Shown here: positions 1-12,921 of the stretch, piece after piece
Layout: every line of letters starts with the position of its first letter
How positions within the stretch are numbered: the first letter of the stretch is position 1
From: Liolophura sinensis
Lineage: Eukaryota; Mollusca; Polyplacophora; Chitonida; Chitonidae
Assembly: GCF_032854445.1 (NCBI RefSeq)
Contig: NC_088295.1
Coordinates: 49,651,385 to 49,715,384, forward strand
DNA: 64,000 nt
Direction of reading: 5' to 3'
Program-made: the position numbers and the translations under genes
The notes under the pieces: model-generated
Told to the model about the DNA's origin: nothing
Database searches by the model: none
The model's input: only the letters and a program-made list of their open reading frames with translations

Positions 1-51
1 CATTTGACCAAAGAATTCAAGGAGATGGAGCTGATTATATCCTCCAAAGTG
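1..51 (+). CDS. RNF213: exon 1 of window (5' truncated), RNF213 stalk
   Basis: The frame is open from base 1 (HLTKEFKEMELI...) to a GTG|GTAAGT donor. It ends in phase 0, which matches the next exon. The exon begins upstream of the window, so its acceptor is not visible. Confidence 0.8.
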
Positions 52-3000
52 GTAAGTACTGAAATAGTGCCAAACAGTTTTGAAAATGCTCCTTTGGAGA
101 ATGTGGTAACACCCAAATGGTCCATGTTATATAATAATGGAACGAAGTTGCCTCACCAAACATTAATATTATGTAACATGTGATCTTCAATTGTTTTTTA
201 CTTTGATATTGCACACTGTACTTAAGTATATTTCAGTTACAGTACACAGCTGTCTGTGTCATCAGGAAAATGGGCGAGAAAACCACCAGAGTACAAATAT
301 ACAGTGTACTTTAATACAAACCTTACAATCTGACGGAAGTCTTCAGTCAGAGTTGTGAGAGCAAGATTTAGCTTCATTTGTCAAGGGCTACTTTTCTGAA
401 CTGAGGTGGCCTAGACTACTTCAGCACCAAGTTAGTCATTTGCTGACATACACATGCTATTTGTATTATGATAGATTTACATAATCTCTTCATCTTCACC
501 TCATAAGGCTAAATGCATATTTAGCCATATGTATTGTCTTTAAATCTATTTTATCATTGATAGGTAGACCTATATTATAGCTTATTTTATTTTAGGGAAA
601 CAATCCTAAAGGCTGCCTCAAAAGCATGGATCAGTCAGTGGAAAAGGTGACCAAAACACTGAATAACTTAAACCCAGAACGTCAGGAATGTCTCCTTGTC
701 TTTTCCAAGTGCAAACCTCTGGTAGATTGGTTGAACAAGGAAATTCGCAGTAAGTTTATAATTTTATAGGATGTAAATTCACATTTATGGCAACCGCACA
801 TACAGTTTGTGATATGTTGTATGGAAATAATCATCAAATACACGTATTTCAAACTGAAACTTCAAATCTTGATTTGTGATTTTGGTTGATTATTGACCCA
901 AAAAAGGATCAAAAGTTTTTTCTTTCCTGTAATGGATTTGTGTAACAGAATAAGATTGTGTACTCATTAGAAAGAAATAAGGCAGTGATAGTACTGAAAA
1001 ACTGAAAGATATGCACACTGAGAAAGTGTAAACTAGAAAAAGGTCTGCATGTGTTAAACATGTCATAACAAATCATTATACATGTCATTTTGGGTCAACA
1101 AGGACAAAACATGAGTCTTATCGCTGTTGACTGTGCTCTCAAAAAAGTGGAAGAACAATCCTTAAACATAACACAAGAAACCAGTGTGTAAGGAGACTGT
1201 GTTTAACATATTTCAGGTCAAAAGGAACTGAAAGTTTTTGTGGACTTGGCAAGTATTTCTGCTGGGGAGGGAGACATGGAGATCAAGAAGGTGTCTATGC
1301 TGCATGCTGCCACCACTGGTTACTCACCACTGCTTTTTGACCTTCCAAAGGACATCAGCTGCAAGGAGTTCTTGAAGAGGTGTGATGAAGTCTGGAAGGC
1401 CTTGGAAGCAGACTCAGACTTGCCCCAGAAGTTGGTAAGTGAATTCCTGTCTTCATTGGAAAAAGATGAAATAAGAAAATCCATTGAGTATTGTGAGCTT
1501 ATTTAAGGCAACTTTAATTGTATTTTATGGTGACCAATGATGACAAACAATTAAGAAACACTGCAAATTTTCATACCATTTTATATTCATGCACCAACCA
1601 CTGATTTCTTGCATGTAGACAGTTCCACAAAATTTTTCAAGAAGGATCAGACGTGTATCATGTCCATATACTGTCTTACTGAATAACCATTTACATGATC
1701 TTACACCGCTTAAAGTGAAAACAAAGATGAAATAAGCTTTCATAAGGGGATTAGAGAACTGTACAGTAGCCAAAACACATTTATTTATTTTAATTTTTAG
1801 GTTTTTGTTTAACTTCATATTATGATGTCAATAAAATGTTTTGTGGACAAGTTAAAGTACAAATTGACGTTAGAAAAATCTCAACCTCAAAAGCTTGTTT
1901 ATGTGCTTTAATAAATACAAATAACCTTTAACTTTCAATTAATATTTTATTTATTTATTTATTTGATTGATGTTTCACGCCGTACTCAAGAATATTTCAC
2001 TTATACATCAGTGGCCAGCATTATGATGGGAGGAAACCGGGCAGAGCCCGGCAGAAAGCGATGACCATCCGTAGGTTGCTGAGGGACCTTCCCACTTACA
2101 GACGGGGAGGAAGGCAGCATGAACTGGATATCTTAAGAAGTATTGGCGGCATTGATGTCATGACTTGTACGCATGTAGAGCAGAATAGCATGAGGAGGAT
2201 ATTCCATTGTTGAGTGAGTGTGAGCAGAGTAAATACCATAAATTACTGAATTCCTGACTTAGTGTATCACGTAGTAAAATCACAGTTTAAACAAAATGTT
2301 TGGGTTGGTATCTTAAAAAGTATGTATTGACCTCAAGTTTTACATGCGTACAAAGCACAATGACGAAAGGGGGATGTTCCACCGCTGAAGCTCTGTGAGC
2401 ATATTAATGCCAAAAATGATCAAATTCATGATTTCAGTTCTATATGCATTGAGCTGAAGTTTTGCATTCATGTGTCTAATACAGGCAAGATCTTTGGTGG
2501 CCTTGCTACCAATTCAAGTTTTTTCACCTACAGTTACTTTCCGTTCTTTTTGTGAAATTTGCATTCAAGCTCTTCCTCTCTGTAAATGGCTATTATGCAC
2601 GGCTTCCTTCTATGTCCTAAAGGAGGATTTGAACCGTCACCTGAAGTGGTTGGAAATGGTGAAGGCATCCCATGGATCCGTGGAGGTCTCCTCTTTGTCA
2701 CAGGCTGAAGCCATCAACAACAAAGGGATTTACAAGATTGGGAGCATTCCAAAATACAAAGTGCAGCAGAAGGTACATGTATACACTTTTTGATAATCGT
2801 TTATGTGCCCTTGTGGAAACATTTCTAACAACCTGCAGGCTGCTTGTCAATTTACACGTGGGCATGGTTGGCAGGTGGTTATCATTGTCCTTGATCGGAC
2901 CTTTGTACATTTTCTTTGACATATTACCAATGGCAAAAAAAATTGTGCTGAAATTTTTGTCGTCATGTACATTAAGTTGAGACTTTCAGATGTCTACTGA

Positions 3001-6000
3001 CACATATGTCTGACTTTGAGTGAACAATCAAATGTTCAGCACTGGCCCCAATAGCAAAGTTGGTAGAGCATCCGCTTCGGGAGCAGTAGATCCAGGGTCA
3101 GTCCTGGGTTGAGTCACACCTAAGACCTTAATAGAGCAAGTTGTAACTTCCTCGCTTGGCGTTCAGCATGAAGGGGAAAGTGCAACAGCAGGTTGACCCG
3201 TATGAGTATAATGGCTCGGGCGAGGTGCCTTACTTGCCTTTGGTAAGTCGTCTCATTGAAGCAGTCCTAGATAAAAGAGCGGTGGAAATCCATCCTGCAA
3301 CAAGGAGGTACATTACATGCACTCAAAGGATTCCTTCCTCATCATATAACTGAAAAATTGTTGAGTACTCGAATGTTCAGTTTTATCCAGGGTTTCCCTT
3401 CAACCATCAACTCTCTCAAGTAGTTATATTTTCTTGACCGAGTTACCTCCCCTCGTTGCATGTCTTCACGACAGGAGACGTTCCTCAAACTTTATGAATA
3501 CTTTATAATACATTATCGATATAAAAGAAGGTTGTGTTTGGTTTACTACACTAAGGGAAGAGTTCAAAAGTCAGAACGGACTGCCGTGTCATCCGTCCGA
3601 TCAGCTGGACTGCTCCCTCATCAGTTCCTGGCCAAGCTTCAGTGCGTCTCCATTATGAACAGCAAGATGACGTCACATTTATTCTAGCTCTCTAACGTTG
3701 AAGGTATTTCCTGTATAATAGTCAAAGTAGTAGCCTGTGGATGATTAAAGTCATGGACTTCAGCGATGAAAGACCAAGTTATAATTAGCTTTTTCGGGAA
3801 CTGGACATATTTGGAAGGATATTTCTTCCACTGCTTGAACTGTTCATACAGTAGGCCTACTATATCATTTATACAGTTTACAAGTAGCCTGCAAATGCAT
3901 GCCCAGTGTATTCCTGGTTCAGGTCGTAGCCTCCAGAGGGGTTGTGCTGGTACTGGTAATTCTGACCCCTATTAAATGTTTACAAAATTACAATAGGATT
4001 GTTGTACAACAGGATTCATGCTTAATTCTGACACAAATGGAAATAAATCTTAGCATCACTCAGGCTGATCTAGGCATAAAAGTGATGGCTGACCTAGTTA
4101 TTGCGGACATCAGAGAAAGCATCCAGGCTTAAACTTTCAATAATTTCAATAATTATACAGTATTTTGTAAAAGAAAAGTGAAAAAAAAAACATCCCTTGT
4201 ATGCGAGAAAGGCAGTGGGCAAAATTTAAATTCTTCAGCTCTAATAAATTCAGAGAAAAAATTAAAAATATAAGTAATTTTAAGCCTTGTCCAATGAGAT
4301 GCCGTTTTCTCATTCCTTCTCATTCCCGTAAACCTTTGGCATTCTTAATGAATTTTTCGCTGACTCTGACATTGGTTATTTAGCAATTGCATGCTGACTA
4401 AACACTAACATGAACGACAAAAGTGTATTTGTATAATTTGAACAGCGTGTCTAAGTAGGCCTTTGTTATACTCGGAAGATGAATGCGATTTGGGGCGAGA
4501 CGGTATGCTATACTGTCTGACATAATTTTTGATACAGTCGTTGAATATTACACAGCTTGTAAATCAACTGATTTTACCTCTGTGGTGAATGATGCTGCCC
4601 CACAACACGGTGTAAAATGGCCCTTCAGCTACATGTAAATAGATCGTTGTAAAAAAAATTTCTGTGTTATCATATGTCACTTCATTGAGTGAATGGGTCA
4701 AGGGTATGTCACAGCTTATGCCACTCAACCTGATGGCAAAGTGTTTCAGTAGCTGACAGTGATGCTCAAAAAGGTGATTTTTTCCATATATGCACAGGTG
4801 TATACATGTGCACCTCACTAATGAATTATCGATATTAGTAAATATTTATCGATATTGCTAATTCATATCTATAATTGATATATCAATAATTTATTTGGCA
4901 ATATCGATAATATTCAATTAAATGCTAATTTATCCCCCTATACCAATCAACCATTATTTCCGCCTAATCGCACATGTACAGTTGTACATGTAAAATAAAT
5001 CTTGCAGCCTGGATATTTCATTCCACAAATGCTCGTTCACCTAAATATTTTTTGATTGCTTAAGCGGAAGTGTAATATATCTTGGACTCCAATCTCCCTC
5101 GACTTGACAAGACAGTCGTAGTTAAGACTTAGCTTGTATGTGATTACTGGCTTGTCTCCTTTCAAGCTACAACCCATGCATTTATCTAATCGTTTTTACC
5201 CGCCGGTCATGCCTACATAACCGACCGTCCATTCCTAGAGATTGGACACAAGCGGCATGGATCCTACATCAGCCTGCCACTTTGTCTGATACTCTGTTCC
5301 GACTTATGAGCTCTTACGTATACCTTATAATTTACTTTTAATCTATCATACTGTTTACATTTGCAATCCACAAGCAAACGTAGCATTGTGGGAATCTTTG
5401 CGCTGCCTCATTTGCATGATATCTTGTCGGGCGGACAGTTTAGACCAGTGACGGATTGCCCCCTTATAATTCTCTGTATTGACTTTTTTTCAGAAAATAT
5501 AGGCTCAGGAGTTTTACTTAGGAGTCAAATGCAACCCATTTTTGTATTTAGCTGTACCTGAACTGATTTTCTTTCGGCGGTACCCTAATTCTTCCAAAAT
5601 TTGGGACAGATATTAGTAGTGTTGAAATTAAAATATTACATTTCTTTACCAGCCTTTTGGAAATGTTGTTCATTATATGGTCTGACCTTGTGAGGAAAAA
5701 AGAAACTCAATATTCTTGCTAGAATTACATATATATTGACTAAAATATGAGGGAAAAGAAACTCAATATTCCTACTGAAATGGCATATATATTGGCTAAA
5801 ATGAGCAGACCAGGTGCCCCAAAAATTGGTCCCTTTAAGCTTTTACACATTTTTGTTTTTTTTTTCACCAACATCCCCAAAGCAAAGAGAGCGTATGAAT
5901 GCCATAACAGTACTGGATGTCACTTACTACTTTAGCCTTCAGAGATTTGGGTGAAGGCGGGTTAAGCATTCTGTCACATGAATGATGTACACATGTATAT

Positions 6001-9000
6001 GCCTAATTAAGCATATCTAACACTTGAAACAAGCTGACCAGTGGGAACAGCACAAAATTATCATGAGGTTTCTTGAATATATATAGATTAGAATACTCTA
6101 TTTTACCTGAAGTTTGGCATGTAAAAATGTACATTCAGAAAAAAGTAAAGGCCATAAAATGATACTTTTGATGCCGACACTTATGTTTTTCTGGTAAGCG
6201 ATTAATCACAACTTCACATACAGTTTTCTATGTGGCCCTAAAAGTAGATGAGTAAGTCAGAATCAAGAAAAATATATCACTTGAAAAGTGTTACACTTCA
6301 GATGAAATACAGTATATACGTCTGTTCTGTGGGAAAAGTCAAGCTAGTATTGGGCACAGATTTTTTCATACAGATGTCACATTGTTGTAGGAGAAAGTGA
6401 CCTATTTTCAGTCCTGAAATATTGTCAAATGTGACCACCTATTGCTGCCGATGCACCAGTGGCTGTGGATCTAGGCATTATGGTATCTCAATCAACAGCT
6501 CATGCAAAACATATACGTTCATCTTGTTCCTATAATATCAAGATAAGTTGTTTTTGGGCCTTGAACATAATTTATACACCTACATTTAGCTGGTAAACTT
6601 GACTCTTCATATTTTTTATTTTAGAGTCTTGATTCTACCATTCAACTTACTATTGTTGAAAACAAGGAAACAGAAACAGAACGACGAGAGTACAGTTACT
6701 CTCAGCTTCACGACTTACAGAGCAGACTGATGCTTGTGGCAGGCCAGGCTGAGAAGGGGAAGGAGGAAGTCGTCCGCTTTACAGAGGTGCAAACTCAGAT
6801 TTTCAAACTTCAATCACTTTCTCCGGCCGTATGTGGGAAGGTCTTCCAGCAAGCTGCTGATGATCTTGGGTTACCCCCGAGCTCTGTTCTAATTTGTACA
6901 GTTTATATATTAATATATTATATATTAAAAGTTCAAACTTTTTGAAGTGCCGTTATCACCTGATGTTTGTGAGCTTAGTGAAACCTCTCCATACTAGTAT
7001 TTAATCCAAGCCATTCTGTGTCTTGTCTGCTCTTACGAAGCTGGCAGTTAAGTGAGTCGGACAGCGCTATACTTTAACCTGTGTTACGGGATTGCATGTT
7101 GTGCATTATGTGTCAGCCAGACAAGACAAGGTGGGAGGTGAATGTTTCACAAAAACCTTTTATACATGTGATGTCGTGTAAAAATGCTTATTGCAAGATG
7201 TATATTTGGTGGCTTTTAATATTTGTTTTCTTGCACACTATTCAGAGTTGATGTGTTAACATCCAAGAATTACTGTGTACACTTTTTAAACGTATAAATA
7301 TTTTGAAGCAAATGAATCATGGTGTCTGTTTTCAGGTTTTGGATTCTGTGACAAGGCTGGCCAATGCTTACATCAAACTTTGCCAGGCTGGCAATGTGTT
7401 GTTTTACAATCTGAGTATTGTCATGTACAACAGGTCTCAGAAAGTTCTGGTGGATTTCGGACAAGATAAGCTCCGTTTGAATTGCTCATGCAAAGATGTG
7501 AATGAAGAAGCAATACTTCTGGCAAGGTTCTTGGAGAATTGCTTGGAGGATTGGCTGAAGTACTATGGGGATCAACGCTCCAAGTATTTCTGTCTGAATC
7601 ATTACACTATTGAGCAATTAGTGATTCTCCAGGGAGAACTGGTGAAAGTGAACCATCAGAATAATGTGACAAACACGATCTTCCCATTGCTGGAATGTGT
7701 TAAGCCACACTGTAATAAGAAGGATCTCTTAATTGCCATGGACAGTGCCCTGAAAAGGGTAAACAGTCTTGAGGAAGAAACATGCCGACCCACTGACTAC
7801 CTGGAAGACGTGAAAGCAGAGTTTGTGGCCGCGATAGAGAAAGGTGGATACTCCAAGAAAGATGCACTTCGAGCTCTGGAGGCCGGGGAAAATCCAGCAG
7901 ATCCTGAAGCAGGTACATTGATCTGTGTTTTACTAGCATTAGGTTTCTACATAAAGAACACAAAACTGTTACAGCAACTGACACATTTATGGAGTTTGAT
8001 TCTTTGTATTCAATGTCTTGTGCTTGCTCTAAATTCTGACGTATGACTTTTCACCAAGGTTCAAACCATTAAAGAGAAGAGTTATACATACTTTAAAGAC
8101 ATGTTGTTGAAATATGAATACATACATTGTATTTTCATGATCAGGTAAATGTCATCGTGTGTTTCCATGCAGGTTTGATGTGGTGCGTGGAGAATCCAGG
8201 CTTTGATTCTGATAGTGATGAGGACGGTGATGGATCTTTCCCAGAAACCCAGAGACGTTTTGAGGGATGGTCCCTCAATAGGTCTTCACTAGAAACAGTT
8301 ACAGAAGAGGCGCTGACTGGTGTGATTGAGTAAGCTGCATTATATATTGTGTTTATTTCAATGACTTGCAATATCCTTTTGTGTTAGGGGCATGTGATTT
8401 GAAATCAGATGTTCAGGGGCTATTTAATCTAGCCTCCAAAAGGGAGGCAAAAAAAACTCCAGAAGTTTCAGTACATGAAAAAACAGCAAATGTTTAGAAC
8501 CAATTATGCAGAGAGCAGACCAGGGAGAAAACAAACTTGCTGACCTTGAGGAGCAACATTAGGCTCTACAAACCTTCCCACAGTTAATATCCAGCATAGC
8601 CAAGCCTCCTTATGACAGATCTTGGTCAGGGTCACTGAGCGAAACTGGATGATCTGTTTTTATTCCCTTACGCAAAGAGCACCTTAGGGAAAGGGCAGCG
8701 CCCTATAACTGGGTCATGATGATGATTTAGAGTTACAATGCAAGAACTAATTGCTAAGTCATTTTCAGTTGATTGGCAAGCAAACAGGATCCCAGTCTGT
8801 ATGTACAGTGCATACTATCTTCCTAGTCTCAGTTATTGGTGAGAAAGTAGATCATTGTTTAGAGTTGCTTACTGAACTAATACCTCAAGCATGAACATTA
8901 CCCTTCCTTTCATGTTTTGGCATACAAGTGCAAATTTCGATAAATGCATGCTGATGGAATAAAAACTATATCATTCTGTGAAATTATATAAATATTGTAG

Positions 9001-12000
9001 CCTACTCCAATTTAAGCATTAATTTATTATGGCTACATATACCAATATTTAACCCTTTTCATTGTGATAGGAAAGACAGAAGATTGTGTGAAAAACTGGA
9101 AGGTGTGTGGAACAATTTCAAGGCGGCTGTGTCTGGAAGCCTGTCTAACTACATGAGTGTTGAACATCTTGGTATAGTGCTGTCAGAACTGGCTCAGCTA
9201 GGTAAGGGAAAATGGCTGATGGGGTCAAAATTTTATCCATGTACAAGTCATGCTGTATTTCCTAATTTTCTTTTTCACTTGAAAAAATTATATCTGCAGG
9301 TACAATCATAATTATCCTGCTTAAATACATGTAGCCGTCTTAAGTTATCCTTTTCATGGAAACCAAGACTAGCGTGCCAGTTTTTGCATGGGAAGATGGT
9401 GGTTATATACAGAGCTTATGTTCTTGATAGAATGTCATGTGTTGACAGGAAAATGTCTTGAAATGAGTTCAACCAGAGCAGTGACAAAATGTGTGCTAGG
9501 TGGACATTTAGAAATACATGTCTTCCAGGGGCCAGTTTCTGTCTTTTTAAGTGATCTTGTTTACTTCATTTGGCATCTTGTTTACTTCATTTTTTCTTTC
9601 ATTTCACCCAAAAGTGTTGGTGACTGAATAACTTTTAATTTATAATTTTTTAATAATAATTTCTGTGTACTGCTGTTAAAATAACACACTGATGTGTAGA
9701 ATTACACCCACAAAAATTGTATGATGTGGCACACAGTTCTAGTGTACAACTAATGGATGGATGTACCACATCCAATGTCCCACCACCCTTTCAAGTGACA
9801 ATGTTACTTTTCATTCCATTCCCGGTGAAATCCATTGTGATATCATAACATCACAGAACAGTTGAACATTTGTAACCAGTGTGTGGGATTATGGTTGACC
9901 TATTGCAACAGTATTGATTATGATTGGTCAATTGCATGTTCTTGACAGACATTTTGTAAAGACAGTCTATTCTTCTAATTATTTACAATGATATGGTTGT
10001 GATTTGTAGCTCCTGAGGAAATCCTGTGCAAAAGTCTTCCTGCAGGATTTAAGACAGGTGAACCTAATCTGATTGTGTGTTCACAAGGTAGGTTTATTCA
10101 AGCCCATTTAACATGGTCCACATGCATGTGTTGATAAAATGTTCAGTTAAAGATAATGGACTAGAGATTTTTGGTAAAAGATTGATCATCGCGAATGTTT
10201 GCTCTTCTAGGATTGCCCTATTACCTTTTACAACATATCAGCCTTTTGTGTACACATGTTGTTATTCGAAATGGGGAGTTCGTAGATTTGTAGTGTGGGT
10301 TTTGTATATCTTTCTCAAACTTATGACTTATGAATAGTACAGGTACTGGTCTGATATTTTCTGAGAAAAAAAATAATAATTTGAGCTATTCTTGGTAAAT
10401 TGAGAAAATCTAATTTCATTAGGGAATGTGGATTATGGTATATATAGCCTCTTAACTAACGACAATTGGAGAAGCAATATTTTCAGCAAGTGACAATACT
10501 TGAAAGTAACTGGTGAACTTAAGGTTCTTCAAATGTTCACATCTAGGTAACCATTTTGTACATACAGTATGATCTTCTTTTTTTAACCTTTTGTGCACAT
10601 GAATCATATGTACTGGTCACTTTCAGTGGTGTGTGCATGTATATAATATATCTATGAAACAAAGTCAATTTATTTCTTTCTGACAGCTGACATCCTTGGG
10701 GTGACCTTGTCAATCTACACATCAGGAGTAGAGGAGACATCCCCCCTTCCCACAACCTCAGAGGTCCTCCTCTGTACAGGCACAACAACACTGGACCAGG
10801 TAACTTCCAAATTAGCAGTGTTTTAACTCTGAAGCCAGCCCCGCTTCCCAAATTTTGGGCTGTTTTTACTTGATATGTGTAAATTTCCTCCAACCATAAT
10901 GCTTGCTGCTGTGGAATATTCCTGAGTATGGAATAAAACACCAATCAAATTAAAAAAATCATGGCCATGCCATTTGCTGTGCAGTAATAATTTTGACTTA
11001 CTCTTGATGTTGTGTTTGGAAATAATTTCCAACCACAGGAACCAATTTGTTTCACCACATGAGCATTCAAGTGTTGAAAAAGAAAGCACTTGATGGTGAA
11101 TGTTGTTGAAGAGCTGCCTTCAGTTTCTTAACTAACATATGTAATGTGTAAAAGCCATAAACACATGTGCATGTGTAAATGGTAGATCAGGGGATTTCCA
11201 ACAAGATTTAGGACTTGAGTTGACCCTGGGAGAGGGCCGTGGTCAAAAATGCTAGGCTTTCATTCACGCATGGGACACAATTGGTGCAGATTCTAAACCA
11301 GTATTGGACAGGGAATTTGCAGATTCTTCCCCCTTCACTGATGTGGGACCTTGATAACAGTAAGCTCATGTGGCTGTTTACACAGTTTATGATTACTTGA
11401 AGACCAGGTGTCTTCTGTAACTATACAGGCAGGTTAACTGAAGCTGCTAGCTAGTAGGTGGAAAGAACTCACAGGCTTGGATATGATCTTGCCAAGCAGG
11501 GAAAGTCCCAGTCAGCACAAGACTAGGTAACATGTATGTTTTCATATACTCACAAATACTAGATTTAAAGACAAAATCATGGATACTTGTGAAAACATTG
11601 GTCTACCTTTGAATCATCCATTTATACTCCTTAAGCATGTTAAATATGAAAGCCCTACTATATTTCCAATTCTGTCTATACAGCATTTGATCCCCAAGAA
11701 GTAACACAGTCATATTTAACTGTAATCTAACATGCCTAAGAGTGACCATGTTATCTACAGGATGACAAGAACACACTCATAATATGCAACATCCCTACCT
11801 AATGTCTGGTTATGAATCCTTTCTTCGAAGTCAACAAATCTTCACTTCCACAAGTGGTGTGCATGTCTGTACATCACATGTGGGTAAGTTTGTCAGTAAG
11901 TTACATGTACCAAAGGTTGGCAGCATTCTGGTTTCCTTGACCCTTAAAAATGATTACCATTGTATAAGTGAAAAATTATTGAGTATGACATTAAAAACCA

Positions 12001-12887
12001 TGAAATAAATAAACAATCTGACCCTTAACTGGAACATTCTTTTTATTAGAAACTGAAGATAGAGGCTTGCTTGTGAGGCACTGATTTCATGCATATTTAT
12101 TTTCAGGTGGATATATTCTGGAGAAGAGCAATCTTTGACCCGTCTGGCAAGACATATTGTTTGGTTAATGCAGACAAACTGGACTATGATGTCAGTGACA
12201 AAGCAGAACGTCGACTGGAAGTTTACATGGAGAACCCATTGAAGACTAAGGGTAAATCCTTCTGCTGTTTGTCTTCTGTTGTCTCCAGCTTGAACGTAAT
12301 TAAGCCTAATTCATGCAAGGTTTCGACAACTTCTTATGTGTAACCTCCCTAGGTAAAATGGAATGGTCAAGGATCATGTACATGGACCCACAATTACAAA
12401 GGAGACTCTCACCAGTGTGGTCTCTGTGAGTTCAAGGCCAGCTCAGGCTGGTTTCCTCTCTTGTAGTACATGAGTCTAGCACCAGCCTGCAGATGGTTGT
12501 GTGTTTCCCCAGTGTTTTGTCCAGTTTCCTCCCACCACAATACTGCTGCCATCGTATAAGTCTCCCACTACCCTAATTCTTCTAAAATTTGGGAGAGATA
12601 TTAGTAATGTTGAAAAAAGAATATTACCTTTCTTTACCAGCTTTTATAAAAGTAAAGATATGAGTATGTTGTTCATTAGATGGTCTAACCAGCTGAAGAA
12701 AAAGGAACTCAGTATCCCTGCTAGAATTACATATATATTGGCTAAAATGAGGAGACGAGGTATCCCAAATTTGAGAAGAAATAGGTTACCTTTCTTGTCC
12801 TGCTGGTTGGGACAGTTGCTGGGAGAGCACTATTGATTGTATTGTTGCTTTTTGGATATGTGAATTTATACAGCTTCACTTTTATCT

Positions 12888-12921
<34 letters not shown>

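Larger units (their letters stand above)
7913..10686. other. introns 6 to 9, nothing recognised
   Basis: Between exons 7, 8 and 9 the introns are unique AT-rich sequence. I see no SINE, array or hairpin in them. Confidence 0.5.

Noticed and set aside
3042-3115. A tRNA gene with CGG anticodon
   Set aside because: The T arm and acceptor stem do not pair, and an identical arrangement at 37893 continues into the same SINE-B body.
10543-10944. 133-codon minus-strand frame
   Set aside because: It is an antisense shadow of exon 10 and a SINE-A fragment, without similarity of its own.
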